Shown: positions 8,361 through 17,416, counted from the first letter of the stretch. The stretch: 64,000 bases of DNA from Micromonospora lupini (GCF_026342015.1 NZ_JAPENL010000001.1:434001-498000), one strand, 5' to 3'. The notes: generated from the sequence alone by a model not told the origin. Translations and numbers: made by a program.

Positions 8361-8804
8361 ATGGGCGACAGCCCGCAGCCGGTACGCATCCTGGTGGTCG
8401 ACGACGACCCGGGTGACGTGCTGATGATCGAGGAGGCGTTGGCCGACTCCGACGTCGACAAGATCATCGACGTGGTCAGCGACGGCGAGGAGGCGATGGA
8501 GTTCCTGCGCGCCGAGGGCCGGCACGTGCAGGCCCGCCGACCGGACGTCATCCTGCTGGACCTGAACATGCCGCGGATGGACGGGCGTCAGGTGCTCGGC
8601 GCGGTCAAGCAGGACGAGGACCTGCGGACCATTCCGATCGTGGTGCTGACCACCTCGAACGCCGACACCGACATCGTGGGCAGCTACACGTTGCAGGCCA
8701 ACGCGTACGTCACCAAGCCGATCGACCTGGACGACTTCAACGACGTGGTGCGCCGCATCGACGAGTTCTTCGGCCGCGTGGTCGTGCTGCCCAAGCGCCC
8801 CTGA
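8361..8804 (+). CDS. Single-domain response regulator (CheY/Rcp1-like)
   Basis: 147 aa from ATG 8361; a GTG three bases earlier is also possible. It is a receiver domain only: the acidic DDDPGD triad near the N-terminus, phospho-acceptor Asp in VILLDLNMPRMDG, switch Thr in VVLTTSN, and Lys in YVTKPID. The length and the extended beta4-alpha4 region (NADTDIVGSYTLQANAY) resemble the Rcp1 regulators that partner phytochrome-type histidine kinases. There is no output domain, so it must act by protein contact. It sits beside the STAS/PP2C/B12 block, so a shared light or stress pathway is plausible but unproven. Confidence 0.9.
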   Translation: MGDSPQPVRILVVDDDPGDVLMIEEALADSDVDKIIDVVSDGEEAMEFLRAEGRHVQARRPDVILLDLNMPRMDGRQVLGAVKQDEDLRTIPIVVLTTSNADTDIVGSYTLQANAYVTKPIDLDDFNDVVRRIDEFFGRVVVLPKRP

Positions 8805-8982
8805 TCCCATCGCGCGCGGGCAGTAGGCATTGTCGCCGCCGTCGGTCCGACGTGGCCCGTCGCCGCGCCGCGCCGACCGACGCGCTCGCATGCTGAACAA
8901 TTTTCCCGAACCGCCTCGGCCGCTGTCGCCGCGTCCGAGGATCCAGGTGGGGAAGTAACAGCGGCTGCCTGGGGGCGACAGT

Positions 8983-9516
8983 ATGAGGTTCTCCGTCGTG
9001 AAGACCGGCTACGACAGGCGGCAGGTGGATTCCTGCCTCGATGAGCTGGGGATCCGGCTGTCCCGGCTCGCGGCGCGGGCGGAGGGCGCCGCCGGGGCGA
9101 CCCGCGAGTGGGACGAGATCCGCCAGGAGGCGACCTGGCTCAGCGGCCTGCTCCAGCGGCTCGACCTGGGCGACGCCGCGACGGCGCGGCAGGCCGGCGA
9201 CGCGGTGCGGCGGGAGGCGGCCGAGATCCTGGCGCAGGCCCGCTCCGAGCTGGACGAGGCCCGCGAGGAGGCCCGGCGCGTCCGCGAGCAGGCGTACACG
9301 GACGCCGTGCAGGCCCGGCGGGACTTCGAGGAGGCGTTGCTCGCGCGGCGACGCCGCGAGGCGCTCGTCGACGAGATCCTCACCGGCGTGACTGTCGAGC
9401 CGGTGCCTGCCGACACGCCCACCGCCGCGGCCGGAACGGGCGTACCGGCGACCCGGGTGGCGGCCGGCGGCCGGGACGCGGACGCCCCGCCACCCAGCGG
9501 GCGTACGGCCCGCTGA
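8983..9516 (+). CDS. DivIVA-like coiled-coil protein
   Basis: 177 aa. The N-terminus (MRFSVVKTGYDRRQVDSCLDEL) matches the start of DivIVA/Wag31-type proteins, where a short N-terminal domain precedes coiled coils. Residues about 40-145 are a long Glu/Arg/Ala coiled coil. The last 35 residues are Pro/Ala-rich and disordered. DivIVA-like proteins act at curved membrane or pole sites in actinomycetes, but this short form is not the main Wag31. Partners are unknown. It converges with the gene ending at 9525. Confidence 0.7.
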   Translation: MRFSVVKTGYDRRQVDSCLDELGIRLSRLAARAEGAAGATREWDEIRQEATWLSGLLQRLDLGDAATARQAGDAVRREAAEILAQARSELDEAREEARRVREQAYTDAVQARRDFEEALLARRRREALVDEILTGVTVEPVPADTPTAAAGTGVPATRVAAGGRDADAPPPSGRTAR

Positions 9517-9524
9517 GCGCCGGC

Positions 9525-10373
9525 TCAGACGGTGAGCGCCGCCGCCACGGTGCTCGCGCGCTCCTCGTGCTGGGCGTACGCGTCGGGGAAGGCGGAGATC
9601 TGCACGGCCTGGGCGGCGGAGGTGACGCTCATGTCCTCCCAGCCGGGGATCTCGGCCAGCGCCGTGTAGAAGGCCCGGGCGGCGTACGACGGGCGCATCA
9701 GTTCCGCCACAGTGCCCCAGCCGCTGCTGGGCCGTTGCTGGAACAGCCCGAGCGAGTCGTGGTCGGCGCCGCTGCCCTGGTGCGGGTACTGGGTCGACTC
9801 CGGCAGCACGTCGCTGGCCAGGTTGTAGAGGTTGCTCTCCTGCATCGCGGTCGCCAGCGCCACCACCAGGGCGCGGCGTGGCATCTTCAGCTCCCGGCCG
9901 ACGTCCACGATGATCTTGGCGTTGTCCATCTGGGTCTGGTCGAGCCCGGCGACCGGGCGGGGTCGGCGGGGCTTGACAGGCTTCCTGGGCGCCGCCTTGC
10001 GGGCGACGGTGGGGGTCGGCGACGCCGTCGGTGTGGGGATGACCCGGGCGGGGGCGGCGTCGCGGTCCAGCGACCGGGAGGCGCGCTCGTCGGCGACGGA
10101 GGCACGGTCGGCAAGCGCGTCGGCGATCGGTCGTACCGGCTGCGGGGTGTCCTCGGCGCCCCGGGCCGCGGCGAACGCGCCCAGACCGAGGCAGCAGGTG
10201 ACGCCGGTGGCCAGGGCGACCCGGACGGGCGTGGAGCCCAGCCGGGTGCGGCGCGGCGGCAGCTCGGGGGCCCGGTGACGGCCGATCGTCCGTTCGGTTG
10301 ATACGGCGTCGCCCGAACGGGTGGTCGGGAGCGCGTCGGTCAGCTTCTGGGCGGCGGGGTCGACGGGATGCAC
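9525..10373 (-). CDS. Membrane-anchored lysozyme-like/transglycosylase-like protein
   Basis: 282 aa. One hydrophobic segment at about 50-70 (VRVALATGVTCCLGLGAFAAA) follows an Arg-rich stretch and looks like a signal anchor. It leads to a Pro/Thr/Arg-rich linker and a C-terminal domain. That domain contains ALATAMQESNLYNLA and DHDSLGLFQQRPSSGWG, the Glu- and Gln/Arg-bearing motifs of actinobacterial lysozyme-like or resuscitation-type folds. It probably acts on peptidoglycan outside the membrane. The similarity lies in motifs only, so the catalytic reaction is not settled. The ATG at 10373 could be replaced by a later in-frame start such as VSTERTIGRH. Confidence 0.7.
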   Translation of the reverse strand: MHPVDPAAQKLTDALPTTRSGDAVSTERTIGRHRAPELPPRRTRLGSTPVRVALATGVTCCLGLGAFAAARGAEDTPQPVRPIADALADRASVADERASRSLDRDAAPARVIPTPTASPTPTVARKAAPRKPVKPRRPRPVAGLDQTQMDNAKIIVDVGRELKMPRRALVVALATAMQESNLYNLASDVLPESTQYPHQGSGADHDSLGLFQQRPSSGWGTVAELMRPSYAARAFYTALAEIPGWEDMSVTSAAQAVQISAFPDAYAQHEERASTVAAALTV

Positions 10374-10693
10374 CCGCCGAGGCTAGATAGTCGATCGTCC
10401 GCTGCCATCGGCCCGTACGGTGGCATGCGCCACAATTTGCCCGGATCATGGCTGCCATATCGGGCGAAAGCCCAGTTGAACCCGCGAAACCGTGCCGATC
10501 AGGCGAGACGGTTATTCCCGATTAGCCCGGCGAACTCGGTCACCGCTGCGGACCCGCCACTCGACTCCTGCCGATTCCCGTAGATCCTCCGTTCGGAGGG
10601 TGCTCGCTCCACCGAACGACGGAGGCCCGAGGTGGCCGGCCAGCGGAGGTGGCACCCGAAAAGCCGCTCACCGGCCACGAGCGCGTGCCGGGA
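10374..10693. other. 320-bp gene-free interval upstream of the lysozyme-like gene
   Basis: I see no gene here. A stem (CGTTCGG with CCGAACG, about 10590-10616) lies about 80 bp past the OsmC stop on the minus strand and could end that transcript. The rest is somewhat less GC-rich than the neighbouring genes and should hold the promoter and leader of the minus-strand gene at 10373. I looked for a ydaO-type (c-di-AMP) riboswitch, common ahead of actinobacterial cell-wall hydrolases, and could not recognise its core. Confidence 0.4.
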
Positions 10694-11119
10694 TCAGTGC
10701 CGCCCGTTCTCCGCCGGGGTGACGGTCAGACGGTGTCGGGTGTTGTCGCCGCTGGAGAACGGCCAGAGCCGGTCGGCGTACTCGACCAGATCGGCCAACT
10801 GCGCACGACTCAGACCGGCGGAGGAGATCGAGGCGTGCACGTCGGCCCGGTACCGCCCGTCGTCGTCGCGGCCCAGCTTCGCCTCGGCGCGCACCTGGAC
10901 CGTGTGCGCCTCGTTGGTGATCTCCCCGGCCGCCTCCACCGCCGCGTGGTGCAGGCAGGACGCGAAGGCCGCCGCCAACAACTGCTCGGGTCTCAGGCCT
11001 GTGCAGTGCGCCGCCAGTGGCGACGCCAACGGCGTGGAGAGCCCGCCGTCGTCGGTGCGTACGTGGCCGCCCTCGGCCGTCGCGGTGGCCTCATGCAGCC
11101 AGGAACTCGGACTCGGCAT
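10694..11119 (-). CDS. OsmC/Ohr family peroxiredoxin-like protein
   Basis: 141 aa from ATG 11119, preceded by GGGAGGAAC. The family pattern is clear: an N-terminal beta region, then LRPEQLLAAAFASCLHHA with the reactive Cys (about residue 56), and VHASISSAGLSRAQLADLVEYAD. A second Cys typical of Ohr near VTP is not visible in the last strand, so full organic-hydroperoxide reductase activity is uncertain. Such proteins detoxify organic peroxides with thiols. It lies 71 bp downstream of the kinase gene on the same strand. Confidence 0.82.
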   Translation of the reverse strand: MPSPSSWLHEATATAEGGHVRTDDGGLSTPLASPLAAHCTGLRPEQLLAAAFASCLHHAAVEAAGEITNEAHTVQVRAEAKLGRDDDGRYRADVHASISSAGLSRAQLADLVEYADRLWPFSSGDNTRHRLTVTPAENGRH

Positions 11120-11190
11120 CGCGTTCCTCCCGTCGCTCACCCGCCCGGCTACCCGGCCGAGGGCTGGCGAAACGCCGTGCGACCCCGCCT

Positions 11191-12120
11191 TCAGGGCCCG
11201 TCGACGACCGACAACGCCTCGGTGGCCTCCGCGGCGGCCCGCTCGGTCCACGGCGACGTCGCCGTCGGGCGGCGCGGCGTCGGGATCGTCATCGGCACGT
11301 ACACCCGGGCGTCCACGGCCTCGGCCAGCAGCAGCGCGGCGACCAGGCTGGTCGGACGCTCCGCCGGGTCGTCGGCCAGGCAGGAGCGGCACAACTCGGA
11401 CACCTCCGGCGGCAGCCCGTCGATCTCGGGCAGCGGCTCCGGAGGCCGGGCCCGACGCTCCGTCAGCAGCTCGGCGGAATTGTTCGCCCGGTACGGCAGC
11501 CGGCTGGTGAGGCAGTAGTAGAGCAGCACGCCGAGGGCGTACATGTCGGCCGCCGGGGTGGCCGGCGTGCCGTCGAGCTGCTCGGGCGCCAGATAGGCGG
11601 GGGTGCCCAGCACCATGCCGTCAGGCATCGGGTCCGCCGTACCGGTCGCGGTGGCGATGCCGAAGTCGAGGACCTTCACGCCGACCGGGGTGAGCATGAC
11701 GTTTGCCGGCTTGACGTCGCGGTGCACGATGCCGCTCGCGTGCGCGGCGGACAGCGCGGCGGCGACCTCGGCGCAGACCCGCACCGAGATGCGCCAGTCC
11801 AGGGGGCCCGCCCGCAGGTGCGCGGCGAGCGTCTCGCCCTCGGCCAGCTCCATCACGATGTACGGCGACCGGCGACCGGGCAGCGTCGAGGAGGTGCCGA
11901 AGTCGTGCACGCTCGCCACGTTCGGGTGCACCAGCCGGGCCGCGGAGCGGGCCTCCGTGCGGATCCGGTCGACCGTGTCGTGCTGGCCGTCCGGGCCGGG
12001 CGAGATCAGCTTCACCGCGACCGGCCGGTCCAGCACACGGTCGTGGGCCCGCCACACCTCGGACATCCCGCCCACGCCGATCCGCTGTTCGAGCTGGTAC
12101 CGCCCGTCCAGCGTGCGCAT
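11191..12120 (-). CDS. Soluble Ser/Thr protein kinase (Hanks type)
   Basis: 309 aa from ATG 12120 (MRTLDGRYQLEQRIG), which follows GACGAGGAGCGG. All kinase landmarks are present: glycine loop IGVGGMSEVW, VAVK lysine, HRDVKPANVM catalytic loop, DFG, and GTPAYLAPEQ with the activation-segment Thr. Unlike PknB, the C-terminus is only about 35 residues past the kinase core, with no transmembrane or PASTA segments. It is a cytoplasmic kinase with an unknown input. The RYQLEQRIGVGGM start places the fold at the N-terminus. It probably acts with, or upstream of, OsmC in one transcript. Confidence 0.92.
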   Translation of the reverse strand: MRTLDGRYQLEQRIGVGGMSEVWRAHDRVLDRPVAVKLISPGPDGQHDTVDRIRTEARSAARLVHPNVASVHDFGTSSTLPGRRSPYIVMELAEGETLAAHLRAGPLDWRISVRVCAEVAAALSAAHASGIVHRDVKPANVMLTPVGVKVLDFGIATATGTADPMPDGMVLGTPAYLAPEQLDGTPATPAADMYALGVLLYYCLTSRLPYRANNSAELLTERRARPPEPLPEIDGLPPEVSELCRSCLADDPAERPTSLVAALLLAEAVDARVYVPMTIPTPRRPTATSPWTERAAAEATEALSVVDGP

Positions 12121-12319
12121 CGACCGCTCCTCGTCCTCGCCCGCCGGCGGCGGGTGCCTCCGATCGCGGTACCCGGGGTCCGAGCTGGGCAAACCGCCAG
12201 GTGATCGGGCGTGGCCGATCCCGGCGTACCTCGGCGCGATCCGGTGGCGGGTGCGGTAGCTTGCGAGCCAGGGCTGGGCGTACCGAGCGTGCCGGCACGG
12301 TCACCGGGGAGCCACCGCG

Positions 12320-12550
12320 ATGAGCGAGGTCACCGTACGCTTCGTGGGCGGTCCCGCGGACGGCCTGGTCCGCGCGGTGCCGGCCGGCCCCGACGGTGCC
12401 CCGCCCCGGCGTTGGATCATGCGGCACCCGGACGGCACCGGCCCGACCCAGCCGGGCCCCGACCACCTCTACGAACGCGACCAGCCCGACGGCCTGGGCG
12501 GGTGGAGCATGCGTTTCGTGCGCACCGACGCGTACGGGGTGTCCGAGTGA
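12320..12550 (+). CDS. Small hypothetical protein, 76 aa
   Basis: The ATG at 12320 follows GGGGAGCCACCGCG. The soluble product begins VTVRFVGGPADGLVRAVPAGPDG and ends WSMRFVRTDAYGVSE. The V-R-F-x-G-G-P-x-D-G pattern recurs in short actinobacterial proteins of unknown function. No cysteines and no membrane segment. It is divergent from the kinase gene, with about 200 bp shared between them. Confidence 0.6.
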   Translation: MSEVTVRFVGGPADGLVRAVPAGPDGAPPRRWIMRHPDGTGPTQPGPDHLYERDQPDGLGGWSMRFVRTDAYGVSE

Positions 12551-12652
12551 CCACGGGCGAGGGCTGACACGGTGGTCCGGCGGCCCGGCCGCACAGCTGG
12601 CACACAGGTGGGGCAGAGGCGTGACACAGCGGACCCGCCCACGATGGGGGGC

Positions 12653-13399
12653 ATGGTCATCCAGGGGCAGACCGCGCCGGGCCGGATCGAGTTGCGTCGC
12701 CCCGACGGCGAACCGGTCCGGGTGCTTGTGGTCGACGACGAGGCGACACTCACCGACCTGCTGGCGATGGCGCTGCGCTACGAGGGTTGGCAGGTGCGCA
12801 GCGCCGGCAACGGCATGGCGGCGCTGAGCACCGCGCGGCAGTTCCAGCCGGACGCCGTCGTGCTCGACGTCATGCTGCCCGACCTGGACGGCTTCCAGGT
12901 GCTGCGCCGGCTGCGCGAGCACGCCCCCACCGTGCCTGTGCTGTTCCTGACCGCCCGCGACGCCGTCGAGGAGCGCATCGCCGGGCTGACCGTGGGCGGC
13001 GACGACTACGTGACCAAGCCGTTCAGCCTGGAGGAGGTGATCGCCCGGCTGCGCGCCCTGCTGCGCCGCTCCGGCTTCGCGGTCGCCGCCCAGGAGGAGG
13101 CGGTGCTGACAGTCGGCGACCTCAGCCTCGACGAGGACAGCCACGAGGTTCGCCGCGCCGGCCAGCTCGTCACGCTGACCGCTACCGAGTTCGAGCTGCT
13201 GCGCTACCTGATGCGCAACCCGCGCCGGGTCCTCAGCAAGGCGCAGATCCTCGACCGGGTGTGGAACTACGACTTCGGCGGCCAGGCCAACGTGGTGGAG
13301 CTGTACATCTCGTACCTGCGCAAGAAGATCGACGCCGGCCGTCCGCCGATGATCCACACGCTGCGCGGCGCGGGCTATGTCCTCAAACCCGCCGACTGA
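12653..13399 (+). CDS. OmpR/PhoB-type response regulator
   Basis: 248 aa. The receiver domain (about 25-140) has DDEATL, phospho-acceptor Asp in VVLDVMLPDLDG, LFLTARD, and KPFSLEE. The winged-helix DNA-binding domain (about 150-245) includes LTATEFELLRYLMRNP and YISYLRKKID, ending in the RGAGYVL signature. The start may also be ATG 12644, nine bases upstream and in frame. The gene's last 23 bp overlap the histidine kinase start, so the two form a cognate pair. Similar pairs (CseB/TcrA-like) sense envelope conditions; the signal here is unknown. Confidence 0.93.
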   Translation: MVIQGQTAPGRIELRRPDGEPVRVLVVDDEATLTDLLAMALRYEGWQVRSAGNGMAALSTARQFQPDAVVLDVMLPDLDGFQVLRRLREHAPTVPVLFLTARDAVEERIAGLTVGGDDYVTKPFSLEEVIARLRALLRRSGFAVAAQEEAVLTVGDLSLDEDSHEVRRAGQLVTLTATEFELLRYLMRNPRRVLSKAQILDRVWNYDFGGQANVVELYISYLRKKIDAGRPPMIHTLRGAGYVLKPAD

Positions 13400-14912
13400 C
13401 GTACGGCCGCGCCGCCGACCGCTGCGCACGGCCCGGCGGTGGCTGGCCGGCCGGTCGCTGCGGACCCGGCTGGTGCTCGCCCTGGTGACGCTGCTCGCCC
13501 TGGTCAGCGTCGCGATCGGCGGGCTCACCACTGTCGCCCTGCGGCACTTCCTCGTCGGCCAGGTCGACAGCCAGTTGACGATGGGCGACCGGCCGCGCGC
13601 CGACGTGCCGCCGTGGTTCCGCCAGGGCGGCGACCCCGGGTGGCCCGCCTCGCGACCGGGCGGCGTCGACCCGCCCCCGCCGGAGCCTCCGCGTGGCTTC
13701 CCGCCGGGCTCGCTCGCCGTACGCCTCGCCGACGGCGTCACCACGGCGACGAGGAGCACCGAGAGCGGCAGCCTCGCGGACGTCCCCGCCGCTGACGCCG
13801 CGCGGCTGGCCGCGCTGCCCACCGACGGCCGGCCGCGCACCGTCGCGCTCGACGACGGCGGTGACGTGCGGGCCGTGGCGCGGCGTCTCCCCGACGGGAT
13901 GGTGCTGGCCGTGGCGATCCCGCTGTCGGGCGTGCAGGACACCGTCTGGGCGCTTGTCGCCGCGCAGGCCGGGGTGGCCGGCCTCGGGCTGCTCCTCGCC
14001 GGCGCGGCCGGCGCGCTCATCGTGCGCGCCACGCTGCGACCGCTGAACCGGGTGGCCGCCACCGCCACCCGGGTCACCGAGCTGCCGCTGGACCGCGGCG
14101 AGGTCGCGCTCGCCGTCCGGGTGCCGGCGGGCGACACCGACCCGCGCACCGAGGTCGGCCAGGTCGGCGCGGCGCTCAACCGCATGCTCGGCCACGTCGC
14201 GGACGCGCTGGCCGCACGGCAGGCAAGCGAGACACGGGTACGCCAGTTCGTCGCCGACGCCAGCCACGAGCTGCGCACCCCCCTCGCGGCGATCCGGGGG
14301 TACGCCGAGGTGGCCCGGCGCGGCCGCGACGAGGTCCCCGCCGACGTGGCACACGCGCTGCGCCGCGTCGAGTCGGAGAGCACCCGGATGACGAGCCTCG
14401 TCGACGACCTGCTGCTGCTGGCCCGGCTCGACGCCGGCCGGCCGCTCGCGGCGGACCCGGTCGACCTGTCCGCCCTCGTGGTGGACGCGGTGAGCGACGC
14501 CCACGTGGCCGGCCCCGAGCACCGCTGGCAGCTCGACCTGCCCGAGGTGGTCATCCGGGTCCCCGGCGACACCGCCCGCCTGCACCAGGTGGTGGCGAAC
14601 CTCCTGGGCAACGCCCGCGTGCACACCCCGCCCGGCACGACCGTCACCACCACGCTCGCCGTCGAGGCGGACACCGCCGTGCTCACCGTCGCCGACGACG
14701 GGCCGGGGGTGCCGGCGGAGCTGCGACCCGAGATGTTCGAGCGGTTCGCCCGGGGCGACAGCTCCCGCTCCCGGGCACACGGCAGCACCGGCCTCGGCCT
14801 GGCGATCGTGGCGGCCGTGGTGGAGGCCCACCACGGCACTGTCGCCGTCGACAGCCGGCCGGGGCGGACCGTCTTCGTCGTCCGCCTGCCGAATCCCACA
14901 GCTGACGCATAG
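13377..14912 (+). CDS. Membrane sensor histidine kinase
   Basis: 511 aa. TM1 is at about 32-55 (LVLALVTLLALVSVAIGGL). An extracytoplasmic sensor of about 120 residues follows, rich in Pro/Gly near its start. TM2 is at about 190-212, then a HAMP segment. The DHp helix carries the phospho-His in FVADASHELRTPLAAIRGY. The ATPase domain shows N (LLGNARVH), DDGPGVP, and STGLGLAIV. It overlaps the response regulator gene by 23 bp. The next gene, a GT39 glycosyltransferase, starts 44 bp later; co-regulation of the surface genes is possible but not shown. Confidence 0.93.
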   Translation: MSSNPPTDVRPRRRPLRTARRWLAGRSLRTRLVLALVTLLALVSVAIGGLTTVALRHFLVGQVDSQLTMGDRPRADVPPWFRQGGDPGWPASRPGGVDPPPPEPPRGFPPGSLAVRLADGVTTATRSTESGSLADVPAADAARLAALPTDGRPRTVALDDGGDVRAVARRLPDGMVLAVAIPLSGVQDTVWALVAAQAGVAGLGLLLAGAAGALIVRATLRPLNRVAATATRVTELPLDRGEVALAVRVPAGDTDPRTEVGQVGAALNRMLGHVADALAARQASETRVRQFVADASHELRTPLAAIRGYAEVARRGRDEVPADVAHALRRVESESTRMTSLVDDLLLLARLDAGRPLAADPVDLSALVVDAVSDAHVAGPEHRWQLDLPEVVIRVPGDTARLHQVVANLLGNARVHTPPGTTVTTTLAVEADTAVLTVADDGPGVPAELRPEMFERFARGDSSRSRAHGSTGLGLAIVAAVVEAHHGTVAVDSRPGRTVFVVRLPNPTADA

Positions 14913-14956
14913 TCGGCGCACGGGGTCCCGCCAGCCCGGCCTCCGAGGCTGGCCGC

Positions 14957-17416
14957 ATGGACACCACAGACACCCTGCCGACGACGCCCACACCCGAACC
15001 GCCGGCACCACCCGGGACCACCACGCGCCAGGCGGAACACTCGCCGCCGCAGGCCCGTCCACCGGCCTGGACCCGTCCCGCAGTGGTGGCGCTGCTCCTG
15101 GGCACCGGCCTGCTCTACCTCTGGGACCTGGGGGCCTCCGGCTGGGCCAACTCGTTCTACGCGGCCGCCGTGCAGGCCGGCTCGGTGAGCGGAAAGGCGT
15201 TCTTCTACGGCTCGTCGGACGCGGCCAACTCGATCACCGTCGACAAGACGCCCGCCTCGCTGTGGCTGATGGCCCTGTCGGTACGCGTCTTCGGGCTGAA
15301 CAGCTGGGCGATGCTCGTCCCGCAGGCGCTCTGCGGGGTCGCGTCCGTCGGCGTGCTCTACGCGAGCGTCAAACGCTGGTACGGCCCGGTGGCCGGCCTG
15401 ATCGCGGGCGCCGTCCTCGCCGTCACCCCGGTCGCGACGCTCATGTTCCGCTTCAACAACCCCGACGCGCTGCTCGTGCTGCTGCTGGTCGCCGGCGCGT
15501 ACGCCACAGTGCGCGCGCTGGAGACGGCCAGCACCCGGTGGATCGTGCTGGCCGGCACGCTCGTCGGCCTCGGGTTCCTGACCAAGATGCTCCAGGCGTT
15601 CCTGCTGGTGCCGGTGTTCGCGGGCGTCTACCTGCTGGCCGCGCCCACCGGGCTGTGGCGGCGGGTGCGGCAACTGCTGCTGGCCGGCGTGGCGGTGGTG
15701 GTGTCCGCCGGCTGGTGGGTGGCAGTCGTCGAACTCGTCCCGGCCGGCGCCCGGCCGTACATCGGCGGGTCGCAGGGCAACAGCATCCTGGAACTGACCC
15801 TCGGCTACAACGGCCTCGGCCGGATCACCGGCGACGAGGTGGGCAGCGTCGGCGGCGGCGGGCGGATGGGCGGCGGCGGTGGTGGTGGCCCGTTCTCCGG
15901 GCAGACCGGGCTGTCGCGGATGTTCGACGGCGAGGTCGGCGGTCAGATCTCCTGGCTACTGCCGGCCGCGCTGATCCTGCTGGTCGCGGGTCTGCTGGTG
16001 GCCGGACGCGCCCCGCGTACCGACCGCACCCGGGCCGGCCTGCTGCTGTGGGGCGGCTGGCTGCTGGTCACCGGGCTGATCTTCAGCTTCATGTCCGGGA
16101 TCTTCCACGCGTACTACACAGTGGCGCTCGCGCCGGCCGTGGGGGCGCTTGTCGGCATCGGCGGCACGCTGCTCTGGCGACAGCGCCACCTCGTCCCCGT
16201 GGCCGCGGCGTCGCTGCCGGCGAACGCGGCGTCGCCGCCGGCGGGTGCCGTTCCGCCGGACACGGCGTCGCCGCCGGCGGGTGCCGTTCCGCCGGACACG
16301 GCGTCGCTGCCGGCGGGTGCTGACGCTGTCGACGGGGCAGTGGTGGAATCGACGCCCGGCCGGTCCGACAAACCGGTCGTGGCGTCCCGGTGGCGGCGGT
16401 GGCGTCCGCTGGCCGCCACCGTGACGCTCGCCGCCACCCTCGCGGTCACCGTCTGGTGGGCGTGGGTGCTGCTCGGGCGCAGCCCCGACTGGTACCCGTG
16501 GCTGCGTACCGCCGTGCTTGTCGCCGGCCTGCTCGGCGCGGCCCTGCTCCTGCTGGCCGCCCGACTGCCCCGCTGGCTGGCGCCTGTGGCGCTTGGCGTC
16601 GGCGCGGCGGCGGCCCTCGCCGGGCCTGCGGCGTACGCCGCGCAGACCGCCGCGACCCCACACACCGGCTCGATCCCGAGCGCCGGCCCGGCAGTGGCGG
16701 GCGGTTTCGGCCGCGGTGGCTTCCCGGGCGGCCGCCCACCCGGCGGCATGGCATTCCCCGGCGGGGGCCAGTTCCCGGGCGGTGGCGGTCAGTTCCCGGG
16801 CGGTGGCCAGTTCCGCGGCGGGGGCCAGTTCCCCAGCGGGGGCCAGAATGGCGGTCAGGTGCAGGGCGGCACCGGCGACGGCCGCAACGGCGGTCAGGTT
16901 CCCGGCGGTCAGACCCCAGGCGGTCAGGTCCCCGGCTTCCCCGGTGGCGGCCAGAACAGCGGCCAGGCACCCGGCTTCCCCGGTGGCGGGCAGTTCCCCG
17001 GCTTTCCCGGTCGCGGGCAGGGCCGCGAGGCCGGCGGCGGCATGGGCGGGCTGCTCGACGCCCGGGAGCCCAGCGCGGCGCTGCGCGAGCTGCTGGAGCG
17101 CGACGCCGACCGCTACACCTGGGTCGCGGCCACCATCGGCTCGAACAACGCCTCCGGCTACCAGTTGGCCACCGGCGACCCGGTGATGCCGATCGGCGGG
17201 TTCAACGGCAGCGACCCGTCGCCGACGCTCGCGCAGTTCAAGCGCTACGTCGCCGACGCGAAGATCCACTACTTCGTGGGCGGTGGTGGCTTCCGCGCCA
17301 ACGGCGGCAGCTCCGCATCGCAGGAGATCTCCGCCTGGGTCACGGAGACCTTTCCGGCGCAGACGGTGGACGGGGTCACCGTCTACGACCTGAGCACCGG
17401 CGCGGACGCGTCGTGA
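14957..17416 (+). CDS. GT39-type polyprenyl-phosphate sugar glycosyltransferase (ArnT/PMT-like) with low-complexity inserts
   Basis: 819 aa. The membrane domain starts near residue 43 and carries the family pattern around SGWANSFYAAAVQAGS and VDKTPASLWLMALSVRVFGLNSW, which lead into about ten helices. A Gly-rich insert (GGGGRMGGGGGGG) lies in an external loop. A 36-bp DNA repeat encodes a Pro/Ala/Ser segment (about 424-450). A long Gly/Gln/Phe/Pro-rich stretch (about 575-690) precedes a C-terminal soluble domain. Family members move sugars from polyprenyl-phosphate donors onto lipids or proteins outside the membrane. Its stop overlaps the start of the GT2-GtrA gene, which likely makes or flips the donor. 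Confidence 0.88.
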   Translation: MDTTDTLPTTPTPEPPAPPGTTTRQAEHSPPQARPPAWTRPAVVALLLGTGLLYLWDLGASGWANSFYAAAVQAGSVSGKAFFYGSSDAANSITVDKTPASLWLMALSVRVFGLNSWAMLVPQALCGVASVGVLYASVKRWYGPVAGLIAGAVLAVTPVATLMFRFNNPDALLVLLLVAGAYATVRALETASTRWIVLAGTLVGLGFLTKMLQAFLLVPVFAGVYLLAAPTGLWRRVRQLLLAGVAVVVSAGWWVAVVELVPAGARPYIGGSQGNSILELTLGYNGLGRITGDEVGSVGGGGRMGGGGGGGPFSGQTGLSRMFDGEVGGQISWLLPAALILLVAGLLVAGRAPRTDRTRAGLLLWGGWLLVTGLIFSFMSGIFHAYYTVALAPAVGALVGIGGTLLWRQRHLVPVAAASLPANAASPPAGAVPPDTASPPAGAVPPDTASLPAGADAVDGAVVESTPGRSDKPVVASRWRRWRPLAATVTLAATLAVTVWWAWVLLGRSPDWYPWLRTAVLVAGLLGAALLLLAARLPRWLAPVALGVGAAAALAGPAAYAAQTAATPHTGSIPSAGPAVAGGFGRGGFPGGRPPGGMAFPGGGQFPGGGGQFPGGGQFRGGGQFPSGGQNGGQVQGGTGDGRNGGQVPGGQTPGGQVPGFPGGGQNSGQAPGFPGGGQFPGFPGRGQGREAGGGMGGLLDAREPSAALRELLERDADRYTWVAATIGSNNASGYQLATGDPVMPIGGFNGSDPSPTLAQFKRYVADAKIHYFVGGGGFRANGGSSASQEISAWVTETFPAQTVDGVTVYDLSTGADAS
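16229..16318 (+). repeat. 36-bp in-frame tandem repeat inside the GT39 gene
   Basis: Two exact 36-bp units (16229-16264, 16265-16300) and a partial third encode repeats of ASPPAGAVPPDT. The unit is a multiple of three and lies in a linker between helices, so copy number can change without breaking the frame. Confidence 0.8.

Noticed and set aside
10374..10693. c-di-AMP riboswitch before the lysozyme-like gene
   Set aside because: The position is attractive, but I could not identify the conserved core, so no riboswitch is claimed.
11621..15673. 1350-aa minus-strand open frame
   Set aside because: It runs antisense to the response regulator, histidine kinase and GT39 genes and has no domain of its own.
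16390..17412. Upstream extension of the GT2-GtrA frame into GT39
   Set aside because: The open frame there is an Arg-rich shadow; the GTG at 17413 overlaps the GT39 stop and precedes the GT2 domain.
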